DNA from: Streptomyces echinoruber | Lineage (GTDB): Bacteria > Actinomycetota > Actinomycetes > Streptomycetales > Streptomycetaceae | DNA: 64,000 nt | NCBI RefSeq assembly: GCF_014651135.1 | Contig: NZ_BMWH01000018.1 | Coordinates: 62,001 to 126,000 of the forward strand | Direction: 5' to 3' | Shown: in pieces, positions 46,401 through 54,498 of the stretch | How positions within the stretch are numbered: the stretch's first letter is position 1 | Layout of the letters: the number at the start of each line of letters is the position of its first letter | Made by a program: the position numbers and the translations under genes | Notes under the pieces: generated by a model | Seen by the model: the letters and a program-made list of their open reading frames with translations, nothing else | Database searches by the model: none | What the model was told of the DNA's origin: nothing

Positions 46401-47007
46401 TGCGCAGCGGGTGTTCCTCGGTGGGCGGGAACACGTCGAGGATGCCGCCGCGCACGGCGAACTCGCCGCGCTTCTCCACGAGTTCCACGCGCGCGTAGGC
46501 GGCCGCGGCGAGCGCCTGGACGACATCGTCCAGCGCGACGGTGTCCCCGGTGCGCAGCGCGACCGGCTCCAGGTCGCCCAGGCCCTTGACCTGCGGCTGC
46601 AGCACCGAGCGGACGGGGGCCACGACGACGGAGACCGGGCCGGTCGCGGGGTCGCCGGGGTCGGGGTGGGCCAGTCGCCGCAGCACGGCGAGACGGCGGC
46701 CGACGGTGTCGCTGCGGGGGCTGAGCCGCTCGTGCGGCAGGGTCTCCCAGGACGGGTACTCCACGACGCCCTCGGGCGGCAGCAGCGAGCGCAGCGCCGC
46801 CGCGAGGTCCTCGGCCTCGCGGCCGGTGGCCGTCACCGCCAGCACCGGCCGCCCGGCGTCGCGCGCCAGCGCCGCCACCGCGAAGGCGCGGGCCGCCGGC
46901 GGGCCGACCAGGTCGAGGTGCGGGCGGTTGCCGTGCCGCGCCGCCTCGATCGCTTCCGCGAGGGCGGCATCCTTGACGACGGCGTCGAGCAGACCGTGCA
47001 GGCTCAT
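43471..47007 (-). CDS. mfd: Transcription-repair coupling factor Mfd
   Basis: The product has 1178 residues. It displaces stalled RNA polymerase and recruits UvrA. Domains in order: UvrB-homology region 1-450 (AARAFAVAALARDAGRPVLA, PSWETLPHERLSPRSDTVGR), RNA polymerase-interacting domain around 560-630 (GDYIVHEQHGVGRY), then the RecG-like translocase (GDVGYGKTEIAVRAAF with Walker A, DEEQRFG, TMSATPIPRTL, GRVGR), and the TRCF C-terminal domain. Full length; ATG start with GGAAAAAG upstream. A 12-bp gap separates the stop codon from the start of downstream noncoding sequence, and mfd is convergent with MerR. Confidence 0.97.
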   Translation of the reverse strand: MSLHGLLDAVVKDAALAEAIEAARHGNRPHLDLVGPPAARAFAVAALARDAGRPVLAVTATGREAEDLAAALRSLLPPEGVVEYPSWETLPHERLSPRSDTVGRRLAVLRRLAHPDPGDPATGPVSVVVAPVRSVLQPQVKGLGDLEPVALRTGDTVALDDVVQALAAAAYARVELVEKRGEFAVRGGILDVFPPTEEHPLRIEFWGDDVEEIRYFKVADQRSLEVAEHGLWAPPCRELLLTDDVRARARALAEEHPELGELLGKIAEGIAVEGMESLAPVLVDDMELLLDVLPKGAMAVVCDPERVRTRAADLVATSQEFLQASWAATAGGGEAPIDVGAASLRSLADVREHARELGMMWWSVSPFAAAEEAGEDADTLPLGMHAPERYRGDTAKALADTKGWLADGWRTVFVTEGHGPAARTVEVLGGEGIAARLDAGLATLTPSVVHVACGSLEHGFVDPALKLAVLTETDLSGQRTAGRDGARMPARRRKTIDPLTLEPGDYIVHEQHGVGRYIEMVQRTVQGATREYLVVEYAPAKRGQPGDRLYIPTDQLEQITKYVGGEQPTLHRLGGADWTKTKARAKKAVKEIAADLIKLYSARMAAPGHAFSPDTPWQRELEDAFPYAETPDQLTTIAEVKQDMEKSVPMDRLICGDVGYGKTEIAVRAAFKAVQDGKQVAVLVPTTLLVQQHFGTFSERYAQFPVTVKALSRFQTDAEAKAVLDGLRDGSVDVVIGTHRLFSSEVKFKDLGLVIVDEEQRFGVEHKEQLKKLRANVDVLTMSATPIPRTLEMAVTGIREMSTITTPPEERHPVLTFVGPYDEKQIGAAIRRELLREGQVFYIHNRVESIDRAAARLREIVPEARIATAHGQMSESVLEQVVVDFWEKKFDVLVSTTIVESGIDIANANTLIVERADTFGLSQLHQLRGRVGRGRERGYAYFLYPPEKPLTETAHERLATIAQHTEMGAGMYVAMKDLEIRGAGNLLGGEQSGHIAGVGFDLYVRMVGEAVADYRRQLETGEVKEEPLEVKIELPVDAHVPHDYAPGERLRLQAYRAIASATSEEDIKAVREELTDRYGKMPEPVENLLLVAGLRLLARACGVGEIVLQGTSIRFAPVDLRESQELRVKRLYPGTVVKPALHQVLVPRPKTAKIGGKPLVGRELLAWVGEFLTSVLGS

Positions 47008-47145
47008 GGAGGGCTTTTTCCGTCCGGGTGGGCAGTCGGGCAGGTGGGCAACACGAAGGGCCCGACGCGTGGGGCGCCGGGGGGTATCCAGCGTACGACG
47101 GGCGGGGTGAGGGCCGCCGGGGCTGTGGACAACGGCCGGATTGTG

Positions 47146-47226
47146 GACAACCGCGGCACCCGTGCCGCCGACGGCAACCGCGGCACTCGTGACGCCGGCG
47201 GCAACCACGGCACCCGTGACGCCGAC
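47146..47226. repeat. 27-bp tandem repeat (3 units) upstream of mfd
   Basis: Units resemble ggcaaccgcggcactcgtga. Located 140-220 bp before the mfd start codon. The rest of 47008-47429 contains the 9-bp repeat and no gene. Confidence 0.9.
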
Positions 47227-47371
47227 GGCACCCCATGGCGGCCGTGACACACGAACCGGGGCCGGTGGATGTCCACCGGCCCCGGTCCCTCCCCGTTCCC
47301 GCGGGGGTCTGTGTGCCCAAGGTCCCCAAGGTCCTCAAGGTCCCCAAGGGGGCTCAGCAGGAGGCCCTGCT

Positions 47372-47434
47372 CGGGCTGCTCGAGCTACTCGGGCTACTCG
47401 AGCTACTCGGGCTACTCGGGCTACTCGGGCTACT
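47372..47434. repeat. 9-bp tandem repeat (7 units) running over the ABC permease stop codon
   Basis: Units alternate cgggctact and cgagctact. The last unit holds the minus-strand stop codon (47430-47432). Multiple of three, so slippage could not frameshift the tail. Confidence 0.93.
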
Positions 47435-50009
47435 CGGTCGCGATCGCGTTCAGCACGTTCATCCGGCCGGCGCGGAACGCCGGGATCAGGGCGGCCGCCA
47501 GGCCGACGAAGGCGGCGCCGACGAAGACCGTGATGATCGTGGACCAGGGGATGTCGAGGATGTTGAGGCCCTCCAGGGCCAGGAGCTTCTGGGCCGTGGC
47601 GCCCCAGCCCATGCCCAGCCCCAGGCCCAGCAGGGCGCCGAAGAGGGCGATGACGACCGACTCCAGGCGGATCATGCGGCGCAGCTGACGGCGGGAGAGG
47701 CCGATGGCGCGCATCAGGCCGATCTCGCGGGTGCGTTCGACCACCGACAGGGCCAGGGTGTTCACCACGCCCAGGATCGCCACGATGATCGCCAGGGCCA
47801 GGAGGCCGTAGATCATGTTCAGCAGCTGGCCGATCTGGTCCTTCAGGGCCTTCTTGTAGTCGGTCTGGTCGCGCACGGTGTACTGCGGGTAGTCGCGCAG
47901 CGCCGACTTCAGCGCCTTGTAGGCGGTCTTCTCCTGACCGTCCCGGGCGGTGGCGAACAGTAGCTGGTCCAGGGGCATGCGGTCGGCGGGCACGTACCGG
48001 GCGGCGGTCGCGATCGACGCGTACATCGCGCCCTTGTCGATCGCGGTGTCGTCGCTGGTGATGGCGCGGACGGTCAGTTCGGCCGTGCCGCCGTCCCGGA
48101 AGTCGACCGCCACGGTGGAGCCGACCTTGATGCCGTGCTTCTTGGCGAAGCCCTCGAAGACGGACATCGAGCCGGGCCGGTAGGCGTCCGCCAGGGTGCC
48201 GGCGACGGTCTTGGTGCGCAGGTCCTGGGCGTACGTCGGGTCGGCGGCGTTGATCGTCTCGTTCCGGGTGGTGCGCCCGTCGGGGGTGGTGAGGGTGGCG
48301 TCGAGCACCTTGTACTCGGTCACCCGCTGCAGGCCGGGCGTGGCCTTCACGGCCTTGACGGCCTGCGGGACGATCGGCTGGCCGCCGTCGTTCTGGACGA
48401 TGAAGTCGGTGCCGACGGTCTTGTCGAGCTGGTCGCCGGCCGACGCCACCATGGAGGAGCCGACCACCGACAGGCACGCGACCAGCGCCAGGCCGATCAT
48501 CAGGGCGGCGCCGGTGGCGCCGGTGCGGCGCGGGTTGCGCAGGGCGTTGCGCTCGGCCATGCGGCCGACGGGTCCGAAGACGCGCAGCAGCAGCGCGCCG
48601 AGGACGCGGACCACGCCGCCCGCCAGCAGCGGGCCGACCATGACGAAGCCGATCAGGGTGAGGACGACGCCCAGGCCGAGCCAGAGGGAGCCAGCAGCGG
48701 CCTTGTTGGCGGACGCCGCGACGTACAGGGTGCAGCCGCCGGCACCGGTCAGCAGCAGTCCGAGCAGGGCGCGCACGCGGCCGGCGCGGGCGTCGGCCGG
48801 GGCGTGGGCGTCGCGCAGGGCGGCCATCGGGGAGACCCGGCCGGCGCGGCGGGCGGGCAGGTAGGCGGCGAGCACGGTGACGACGACGCCGAGGAGAACG
48901 CCGGCCACCGGGGTGGTCCAGGCGATCGTCAGGTCGTCGGTGGACAGGTGCATGCCCATCTTGCCCATGAGCTTCATCAGGCCGACGGCGATACCGACGC
49001 CCGCGCCGACACCCAGGACGGAGCCGAAGGCGCCCAGCAGCAGCGCCTCGGCCAGCACCGAGCGGTTGACCTGGCGGCGGGTGGAGCCGATGGCCCGCAG
49101 CAGGCCGATCTCCCGGGTGCGCTGGGCGACCAGCATGGAGAACGTGTTGATGATCAGGAAGATGCCGACGAGGAAGGCGATCCCGGCGAAGCCGAGCATC
49201 CCGTACTTCATGACGTTCATGAAGCTCTTGACGTCCTTCTGGTTGGCGTCGGCGGTCTCCTTGGCCGTCTGCACCTTGTAGCCGCGGCCGATCTCGGCGA
49301 CCACGTTCTTCTTCAACTGCGCGTCGCTGACCCCGGTGGCGGCCGTGACGTTGACGTTGGTGTAGACGCCGCGCTGCCCGACCAGGGTCCGCTGGGCGGT
49401 TTCCGTGTCCAGGTAGAAGACCGCGGCGCCGGGGTTGGTGACGGTGAAGGAGGCGATGCCGGAGATCTTCGCGGTGTGCGTGCCGACCGCGCTGATCACG
49501 CCGATCCGGTCGCCGAGCCGCAGGTGGTGCTTGGCGGCGGTGTCGGCGTCGACCATCACCTGGTCGGGGCCCTTGGGCGCCCTGCCGGAGGTGATCTTCA
49601 TGGTGCGGGCGTCGTTGCCGTTCCAGCTTCCGACGATGGTGGGCGCGCCGCTGGACGGCGACAGGTTGTGCCGGTCGGCGTCGACGACGGTCACGGAGGT
49701 GGAGAACACCGTGCCCTCGGCCGACTTCACGCCGTCCGCGTGCCGCACCCGGTTCAGCACGGAGGCCGGCATCACCGGCGGCTTGCCGGTGCCGGAGGTG
49801 GTCTCGCCGCTGTCGGAGGCGCCCTTGGCGCTGACGGTGACGTCCGAGGAGGTGGCCTGGAACAGCTTGTCGAACGTCGTGTTCATGGTGTCGGTGAAGA
49901 CGAGCGTGCCGCACACGAACGCCACCGACAGCAGCACCGCGATCGCGGACAGGACCATGCGGCCCTTGTGCGCGAGGACGTTGCGCAGTGAGGTCTTCAG
50001 GACGGTCAT
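47430..50009 (-). CDS. ABC transporter permease, FtsX/MacB type (second system)
   Basis: The product has 859 residues. Same architecture as the permease at 20221: N-terminal helix (LRNVLAHKGRMVLSAIAVLL), extracytoplasmic domain, FtsX block around 290-400, second extracytoplasmic domain, final FtsX block (LLALAIIVAILGVVNTLALSV) and C-terminus MNVLNAIATE. Overlaps the ATPase gene by 4 bp (ATGA). Exporter function by family; cargo unknown. Confidence 0.93.
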   Translation of the reverse strand: MTVLKTSLRNVLAHKGRMVLSAIAVLLSVAFVCGTLVFTDTMNTTFDKLFQATSSDVTVSAKGASDSGETTSGTGKPPVMPASVLNRVRHADGVKSAEGTVFSTSVTVVDADRHNLSPSSGAPTIVGSWNGNDARTMKITSGRAPKGPDQVMVDADTAAKHHLRLGDRIGVISAVGTHTAKISGIASFTVTNPGAAVFYLDTETAQRTLVGQRGVYTNVNVTAATGVSDAQLKKNVVAEIGRGYKVQTAKETADANQKDVKSFMNVMKYGMLGFAGIAFLVGIFLIINTFSMLVAQRTREIGLLRAIGSTRRQVNRSVLAEALLLGAFGSVLGVGAGVGIAVGLMKLMGKMGMHLSTDDLTIAWTTPVAGVLLGVVVTVLAAYLPARRAGRVSPMAALRDAHAPADARAGRVRALLGLLLTGAGGCTLYVAASANKAAAGSLWLGLGVVLTLIGFVMVGPLLAGGVVRVLGALLLRVFGPVGRMAERNALRNPRRTGATGAALMIGLALVACLSVVGSSMVASAGDQLDKTVGTDFIVQNDGGQPIVPQAVKAVKATPGLQRVTEYKVLDATLTTPDGRTTRNETINAADPTYAQDLRTKTVAGTLADAYRPGSMSVFEGFAKKHGIKVGSTVAVDFRDGGTAELTVRAITSDDTAIDKGAMYASIATAARYVPADRMPLDQLLFATARDGQEKTAYKALKSALRDYPQYTVRDQTDYKKALKDQIGQLLNMIYGLLALAIIVAILGVVNTLALSVVERTREIGLMRAIGLSRRQLRRMIRLESVVIALFGALLGLGLGMGWGATAQKLLALEGLNILDIPWSTIITVFVGAAFVGLAAALIPAFRAGRMNVLNAIATE

Positions 50010-50794
50010 GCCGTACGCCCCCGCGCGTCGAAGTCCTTCATCCGGTCCAGGACCTGCTCGGCCGTCGGCGCGTGCATCTCGTCGACGATCCGGCCGTCGG
50101 CGAGGTAGAGCACACGGTCCGCGTACGAGGCGGCCACCGGGTCGTGGGTGACCATCACGATGGTCTGGCCGAGCTCGTCGACCGAACGGCGCAGGAAGCC
50201 GAGGACCTCGGCGCCCGCGCGGGAGTCGAGGTTGCCGGTGGGCTCGTCACCGAAGATGATCTCCGGCCGGGCGGCCAGGGCCCGCGCCACGGCCACGCGC
50301 TGCTGCTGGCCGCCGGAGAGCTGGCTGGGCCGGTGCTTGAGCCGCCCGGCCAGGCCCACGGTGTCGACGACCCGTTCCAGCCACTCGCGGTCCGGCTTGC
50401 GGCCGGCGATGTCCATCGGCAGCGTGATGTTCTCGATCGCGTTCAGCGTCGGCAGCAGGTTGAACGCCTGGAAGATGAACCCGACCCGGTCCCGGCGCAG
50501 TTGGGTGAGCTTCTTGTCCTTCAGCTTGGTGATCTCGGTGTCGTCGAGGAAGATCTGCCCGCTGGTGACGGTGTCGAGACCGGCGAGGCAGTGCATCAGC
50601 GTGGACTTGCCGGACCCCGAGGGACCCATGATCGCGGTGAACTGGCCGCGGAGGATGTCCACGTCGACATGGTCGAGGGCGACGACCCGGGTCTCCCCGG
50701 CGCCGTACGCCTTCACGACCTGCCGCGCCCGCGCGGCAACGGCCGTACGCGCTCCAGTGCCCCCGTGCCTGGGAATGGTCACAGCCGATGTCAC
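50006..50794 (-). CDS. ABC transporter ATP-binding protein (second system)
   Basis: The product has 262 residues; the GTG start has GAGGAG seven bases upstream. GPSGSGKS, LSGGQQQR and IIFGDEPTGNLD are intact. The region FIFQAFNLLPTL...NITLPMDIAGRKPD is nearly the same as in the ATPase at 19120, so the two exporters are recent paralogues. Cotranscribed with its permease. Confidence 0.95.
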   Translation of the reverse strand: MTSAVTIPRHGGTGARTAVAARARQVVKAYGAGETRVVALDHVDVDILRGQFTAIMGPSGSGKSTLMHCLAGLDTVTSGQIFLDDTEITKLKDKKLTQLRRDRVGFIFQAFNLLPTLNAIENITLPMDIAGRKPDREWLERVVDTVGLAGRLKHRPSQLSGGQQQRVAVARALAARPEIIFGDEPTGNLDSRAGAEVLGFLRRSVDELGQTIVMVTHDPVAASYADRVLYLADGRIVDEMHAPTAEQVLDRMKDFDARGRTA

Positions 50795-51310
50795 GTCATG
50801 TCTCCTCTGTCGGTCAGCAAGTGAAGGTGGGTCGGCAGGACTGTCGCCGGTGTGCTCCGCCCGGCCCGTGTCCACGAGTCTGGCGGGCAAGGCCGGTCGG
50901 GCGCGCTGGTGCGCGGCCCCGTCTTCACCGGGGGAAAACCCCACCCCCGCCGGTTCGGCCGGCCGCCCCCCAGCGGCGTAAAGCCAGGTTAAGGACCGGC
51001 CATGGGTCTTCTCGTCCTCCGGCGGGACGAACCCACCCCGGTCCGCAGTACGGAGGAACCCCTAGGGGGCTTCCACCGACGGGTGGAGGAGTTCTCGGGG
51101 TCGGCTCCACCCATCGGCCTGTCCGGGCTCCACCCTCCCCTCGCGCCGGGACCGAGTGGGAAGCTGTGTCCGGCAGTTGGGTGCAGGGGCCATGGAAACG
51201 GGGCCGCGGGGACCGGGGCTGAGGGGACAGGGCCCGCGGGGACCGGGGCTGAGGGGACAGAGCCCGCGGAAACAGGGGCCGTGGAAACAGAGGCCGTGGA
51301 AAGGAGCGCC
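50795..51310. other. 516-bp gap between ABC operon and MFS gene
   Basis: It holds divergent promoters and a 30-bp direct repeat (51211-51270) starting gaccggggctgaggggacag. The palindrome-like aacccctaggggg (51056-51069) might be regulatory. No gene is supported. Confidence 0.6.
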
Positions 51311-52828
51311 GTGGATCAGGAGGACACCGGGATACAAGCCGCCGCGGCCGCCGGCACCGGGCCGCGGACCTCGCGCGGCCGGCGCGGCGCGGTGGCCGCC
51401 GCCCTCATGCTGGCGATGGCGCTGGCCGCGCTCGACTCCACCGTCGTCTCCACCGCCGTCCCGCAGATCGTCGGCGACCTGGGCGGCTTCTCCGTCTTCT
51501 CCTGGCTGTTCTCCGGCTACCTGCTCGCCGTGACGGTCACCCTGCCCGTCTACGGCAGGCTCTCCGACACCTTCGGCCGCACACCGGTGCTCGTGGCGGG
51601 CGCGTCCGTCTTCCTGCTCGGCTCCCTGCTGTGCGCACTGGCCTGGAACATGGGCGCGCTGATCGCCTTCCGGGTCGTCCAGGGCCTGGGCGGCGGCGCG
51701 CTGCAGGGCACGGTGCAGACCCTCGCCGCCGACCTGTACCCGCTGCGGGAACGCCCGAAGATCCAGTCCAAGCTGTCCACGGTGTGGGCGGTGTCCGCGA
51801 TCGCCGGCCCGGCACTCGGCGGCCTGCTCGCCGGATACGCCGACTGGCGCTGGATCTTCCTGCTCAACCTGCCGATCGGCGCGGCCGCCCTGTGGCTGGT
51901 CGTGCGCCACCTGCACGAGCCGGCCCGGGAGCGGGCGGGCCGGCCGCGGGTGGACTGGGCGGGCGCGCTGGCGGTGTTCGCGTGCGGCGGGACGCTGCTG
52001 ACGGCGCTGGTGCAGGGCGGGGTGGCCTGGCCGTGGCTGTCCGCGCCGTCCCTCGCCCTGACCGGGGCGGGAGCGGCGCTGGCGGTGGTGGCCGTGGTGG
52101 TCGAACGCCGGGCCGCCGAGCCCGTCATCCCCGGCTGGGTCTGGCGCCGCCGGACGATCGCCGCGGTCAACCTCGCCCTGGGCGCGCTGGGTCTGCTGAT
52201 GGTGGCGCCGACGGTGTTCCTGCCGACGTACGCGCAGGCGGTGCTGGGGCTCGCGCCGGTGACCGCCGGGTTCGTGCTGTCCGTGTGGACGCTGAGCTGG
52301 CCGGTGTCGGCGGCGCTCAGCCAGCACGTCTACCGCCGCCTCGGCTTCCGCGACACCGCGCTGCTCGGCATCGGCGTCGCGGCGCTGATCCTGCTGGCGT
52401 TCCCGCTGCTGCCCTATCCCGGCCGGGCGTGGCAGCCGACGCTGCTGATGCTCTGCCTGGGCGGCGCGCTCGGCCTGTTCCAGCTCCCGCTGATCGTCGG
52501 CGTGCAGTCGACGGTGGGCTGGTCGGAGCGCGGCACCACCACCGCGTCCGTCCTCTTCTGCCGCCAGACCGGCCAGACCCTCGGGGCGTCCCTGTTCGGC
52601 GCGGTCGCCAACGGCGTCCTCGCCGCGCGCCTCGGCGGCGCCGGCGACCTGGACTCCGTCACCCGCGCCCTGGACGCGGGCACGGCGCCGGAGGCCACCC
52701 GGCGCGCGATCGCGGACGCGGTGCACGCGGTGTACGTCGGCGCGTCCTGCGCGGCGGCCCTGGCCTTCCTGGTCCTGCTGCTCGTGGCCCCGCGCCGCTT
52801 CCCGGTGCGGACCGACCCCGGCGACTGA
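51311..52828 (+). CDS. MFS multidrug exporter (DHA2, 14-TMS)
   Basis: The product has 505 residues. The GTG start follows AAGGAG; a longer frame is low complexity and repeat-derived. Fourteen hydrophobic segments. DHA2 motifs: LDSTVVSTAVPQI in TMS1, GRLSDTFGRTPVL (motif A), and the antiporter GP motif (WAVSAIAGPALGGLLAG). Drug:H+ antiporter by family; substrate unknown. No regulator is adjacent. Confidence 0.92.
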   Translation: MDQEDTGIQAAAAAGTGPRTSRGRRGAVAAALMLAMALAALDSTVVSTAVPQIVGDLGGFSVFSWLFSGYLLAVTVTLPVYGRLSDTFGRTPVLVAGASVFLLGSLLCALAWNMGALIAFRVVQGLGGGALQGTVQTLAADLYPLRERPKIQSKLSTVWAVSAIAGPALGGLLAGYADWRWIFLLNLPIGAAALWLVVRHLHEPARERAGRPRVDWAGALAVFACGGTLLTALVQGGVAWPWLSAPSLALTGAGAALAVVAVVVERRAAEPVIPGWVWRRRTIAAVNLALGALGLLMVAPTVFLPTYAQAVLGLAPVTAGFVLSVWTLSWPVSAALSQHVYRRLGFRDTALLGIGVAALILLAFPLLPYPGRAWQPTLLMLCLGGALGLFQLPLIVGVQSTVGWSERGTTTASVLFCRQTGQTLGASLFGAVANGVLAARLGGAGDLDSVTRALDAGTAPEATRRAIADAVHAVYVGASCAAALAFLVLLLVAPRRFPVRTDPGD

Positions 52829-52840
52829 GCCACACCGCGG

Positions 52841-53152
52841 CGGCGGCACGGCGAACCGGACCGGCCCCGGCGACAGCCCGGCACCCCGGCCCACCCCCGG
52901 CAGCGGTGCCACGACAGCCCAGAACGACTCCACCAGTGGCGGCACGGCGAACCGGACCGCCCCCAGCGACAGCCCGGCACCCCGGCCCACCCCCGGCAGC
53001 GGTGCCACGACAGCCCAGAACGACTCCACCAGTGGCGGCACGACGGACCGGACCGCCCCCAGCGACAGCCCGGCACCCCGGCCCACCCCCGGCAGCGGTG
53101 CCACGACAGCCCAGAACGACTCCACCAGTGGCGGCGCGGCAGCTCGGACCGC
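52841..53152 (+). repeat. 96-bp minisatellite (3+ units)
   Basis: The motif agaacgactccaccagtggc recurs at 52921, 53017 and 53113, exactly 96 bp apart, with high identity across the units. The array starts 12 bp after the MFS stop codon. A second, 15-bp array (ccgggcactccaccga) follows at 53190-53275. No gene in 52829-53324. Confidence 0.95.
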
Positions 53153-53324
53153 CCCCGACGGCAGTTCGGCACCCCGCGACGACTTCGCTGGTCGGGCACT
53201 CCACCGGCGGGGTGCTCCACCGGCCAGGCACTCCACCGACCGGGCACTCCACCGACCGGGCACTCCACCGGCCGGGCCCGGGGACGCGGGCCCGGCCGGC
53301 GCGGCCCCGCGCGGCCCGGGCCGG

Positions 53325-54329
53325 TTACTCCGCCGGTGCCGGCCGCCCCGTCAGGGCGGCCGGCCGACCGCGGTCCCGGGCCGCGCGGGTGTGGGCATGG
53401 TCCGCGCGGGCGTGGACGTGATCCGTACGGGCGTGGTCCGCGCGGGCGTGGACGTGATCCGTACGGGCGTGGTCCGCGCGGGCGTGGACGTGATCCGTAC
53501 GGGCGTGGTCCGCGTGGACGGGGGCGTGGTCCGTACGGGCGTGGGCCTGGTCCCGGTGGTGTTCGCCGTGCGCGCGCAGGACGCGTTCGGTCTCGCGGGC
53601 GACGAGGTCCGCGCGGCTTCGGGCCTCGGCGAGGATCTCGGCGGCACGGGCCCGGGCCTGCTCCTGGCGGCGCCGGGCGGTGCGCTCGGCGCCGGCCAGG
53701 GACCGCCGGGCCTCGGCCAGGGCGGCCTCGGCGCGTGCGGTGTCCGCGGTGTGCCGGGCGTCCAGCGCAGCGGCGCGCTCGGCCTCCTCGCGCTCCAGTT
53801 GCGCCCACCGCTCGGCGTACTCCCGGGCCTGGTCGGCCGGCCGTCCTTGGGCCTGCCGCCTGGCCTCCCGCAGCACGCCCAGCACCTCGCGGCGGCCCTC
53901 CCTGATCTGCCGCCGGACCGCGACGCGCACCTCGTCGGCCTCGGCGCGCGCGGCGAGCAGGCGCTGCCGGGCGTCCTCGTCCGCCTGGGCGCGTACGGCG
54001 TCGGCGTGCGCCCGCGCCGCCTCGCACACGCCGGCCGCGTGCGCCCGCGCCTCCTCCACCAGGCGCCGCGCCTCCTGCCGCCCGCGCTCCCGCACGGCGC
54101 GCGCCTCCTGTTGCCCCAGCGCGAACAGCCGCCGGGCGTCCTCGCCCAGCGTCTCGTACGTCTGCGGAGCCAGCCCCGCGACCACCTCGCGCAGCCGGCG
54201 CGCCTCCGCCGCCATCTCGCGGGCCAGCACGGTGAGCCGCGCGGCCCGCTCCCAGGCGGCGTCCCGGTCGTCGGAGAGGGCCTGGAGGTACGCGTCGACC
54301 TGGTCGGGACGGTAACCGCGGCTTCTCAT
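53325..54329 (-). CDS. DivIVA-like coiled-coil protein with His-rich repeat tail
   Basis: The product has 334 residues; GGAGAGGGG precedes the ATG. The N-terminus MRSRGYRPDQVDAYLQALSD is a DivIVA-type membrane-targeting motif. Residues 25-270 form a long Ala/Arg/Glu coiled coil. The tail (about 275-320) is a 12-residue repeat (HARADHARTDHV) rich in His, made by a 36-bp DNA repeat. A polar-growth or scaffold role is likely by family. The His-rich tail could bind metal; this is inference. Confidence 0.82.
   Translation of the reverse strand: MRSRGYRPDQVDAYLQALSDDRDAAWERAARLTVLAREMAAEARRLREVVAGLAPQTYETLGEDARRLFALGQQEARAVRERGRQEARRLVEEARAHAAGVCEAARAHADAVRAQADEDARQRLLAARAEADEVRVAVRRQIREGRREVLGVLREARRQAQGRPADQAREYAERWAQLEREEAERAAALDARHTADTARAEAALAEARRSLAGAERTARRRQEQARARAAEILAEARSRADLVARETERVLRAHGEHHRDQAHARTDHAPVHADHARTDHVHARADHARTDHVHARADHARTDHVHARADHAHTRAARDRGRPAALTGRPAPAE
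53401..53544 (-). repeat. 36-bp tandem repeat (4 units) in the DivIVA-like gene
   Basis: Three perfect copies beginning tccgcgcgggcgtggacgtg and one diverged copy. In frame; encodes the His/Asp/Arg dodecapeptide. Confidence 0.95.
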
Positions 54330-54430
54330 GCTGGACCCCTCTCCACCGGACGGACGCGAGCCGATGACGGCACGCACATCTTGAGGTAAAGGACGTAAAT
54401 GTGCTTAACCGACACTCCGGACAGCGAAGA

Positions 54431-54464
54431 GGGCCGGGTCCGGTCGTCCGACCGGGCCCGGCCC
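54431..54464 (-). terminator. Terminator after the SUKH-4/deaminase operon
   Basis: A 16-bp stem with one wobble (gggccgggtccggtcg / cgaccgggcccggccc) and a 2-nt loop, 35 bp after the stop codon of the 968-residue gene. Confidence 0.85.
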
Positions 54465-54498
54465 TCCCGCGCGGCGCGCCCCGCCGCTCAGCGGCGGA

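Noticed and set aside
43582-47247. 1221-residue plus-strand frame opposite mfd
   Set aside because: Shadow of mfd: no ribosome site, no domain and codon-periodicity noise. Similar long antisense frames opposite cbs, the ABC permeases, eno and the SUKH locus were rejected for the same reason.
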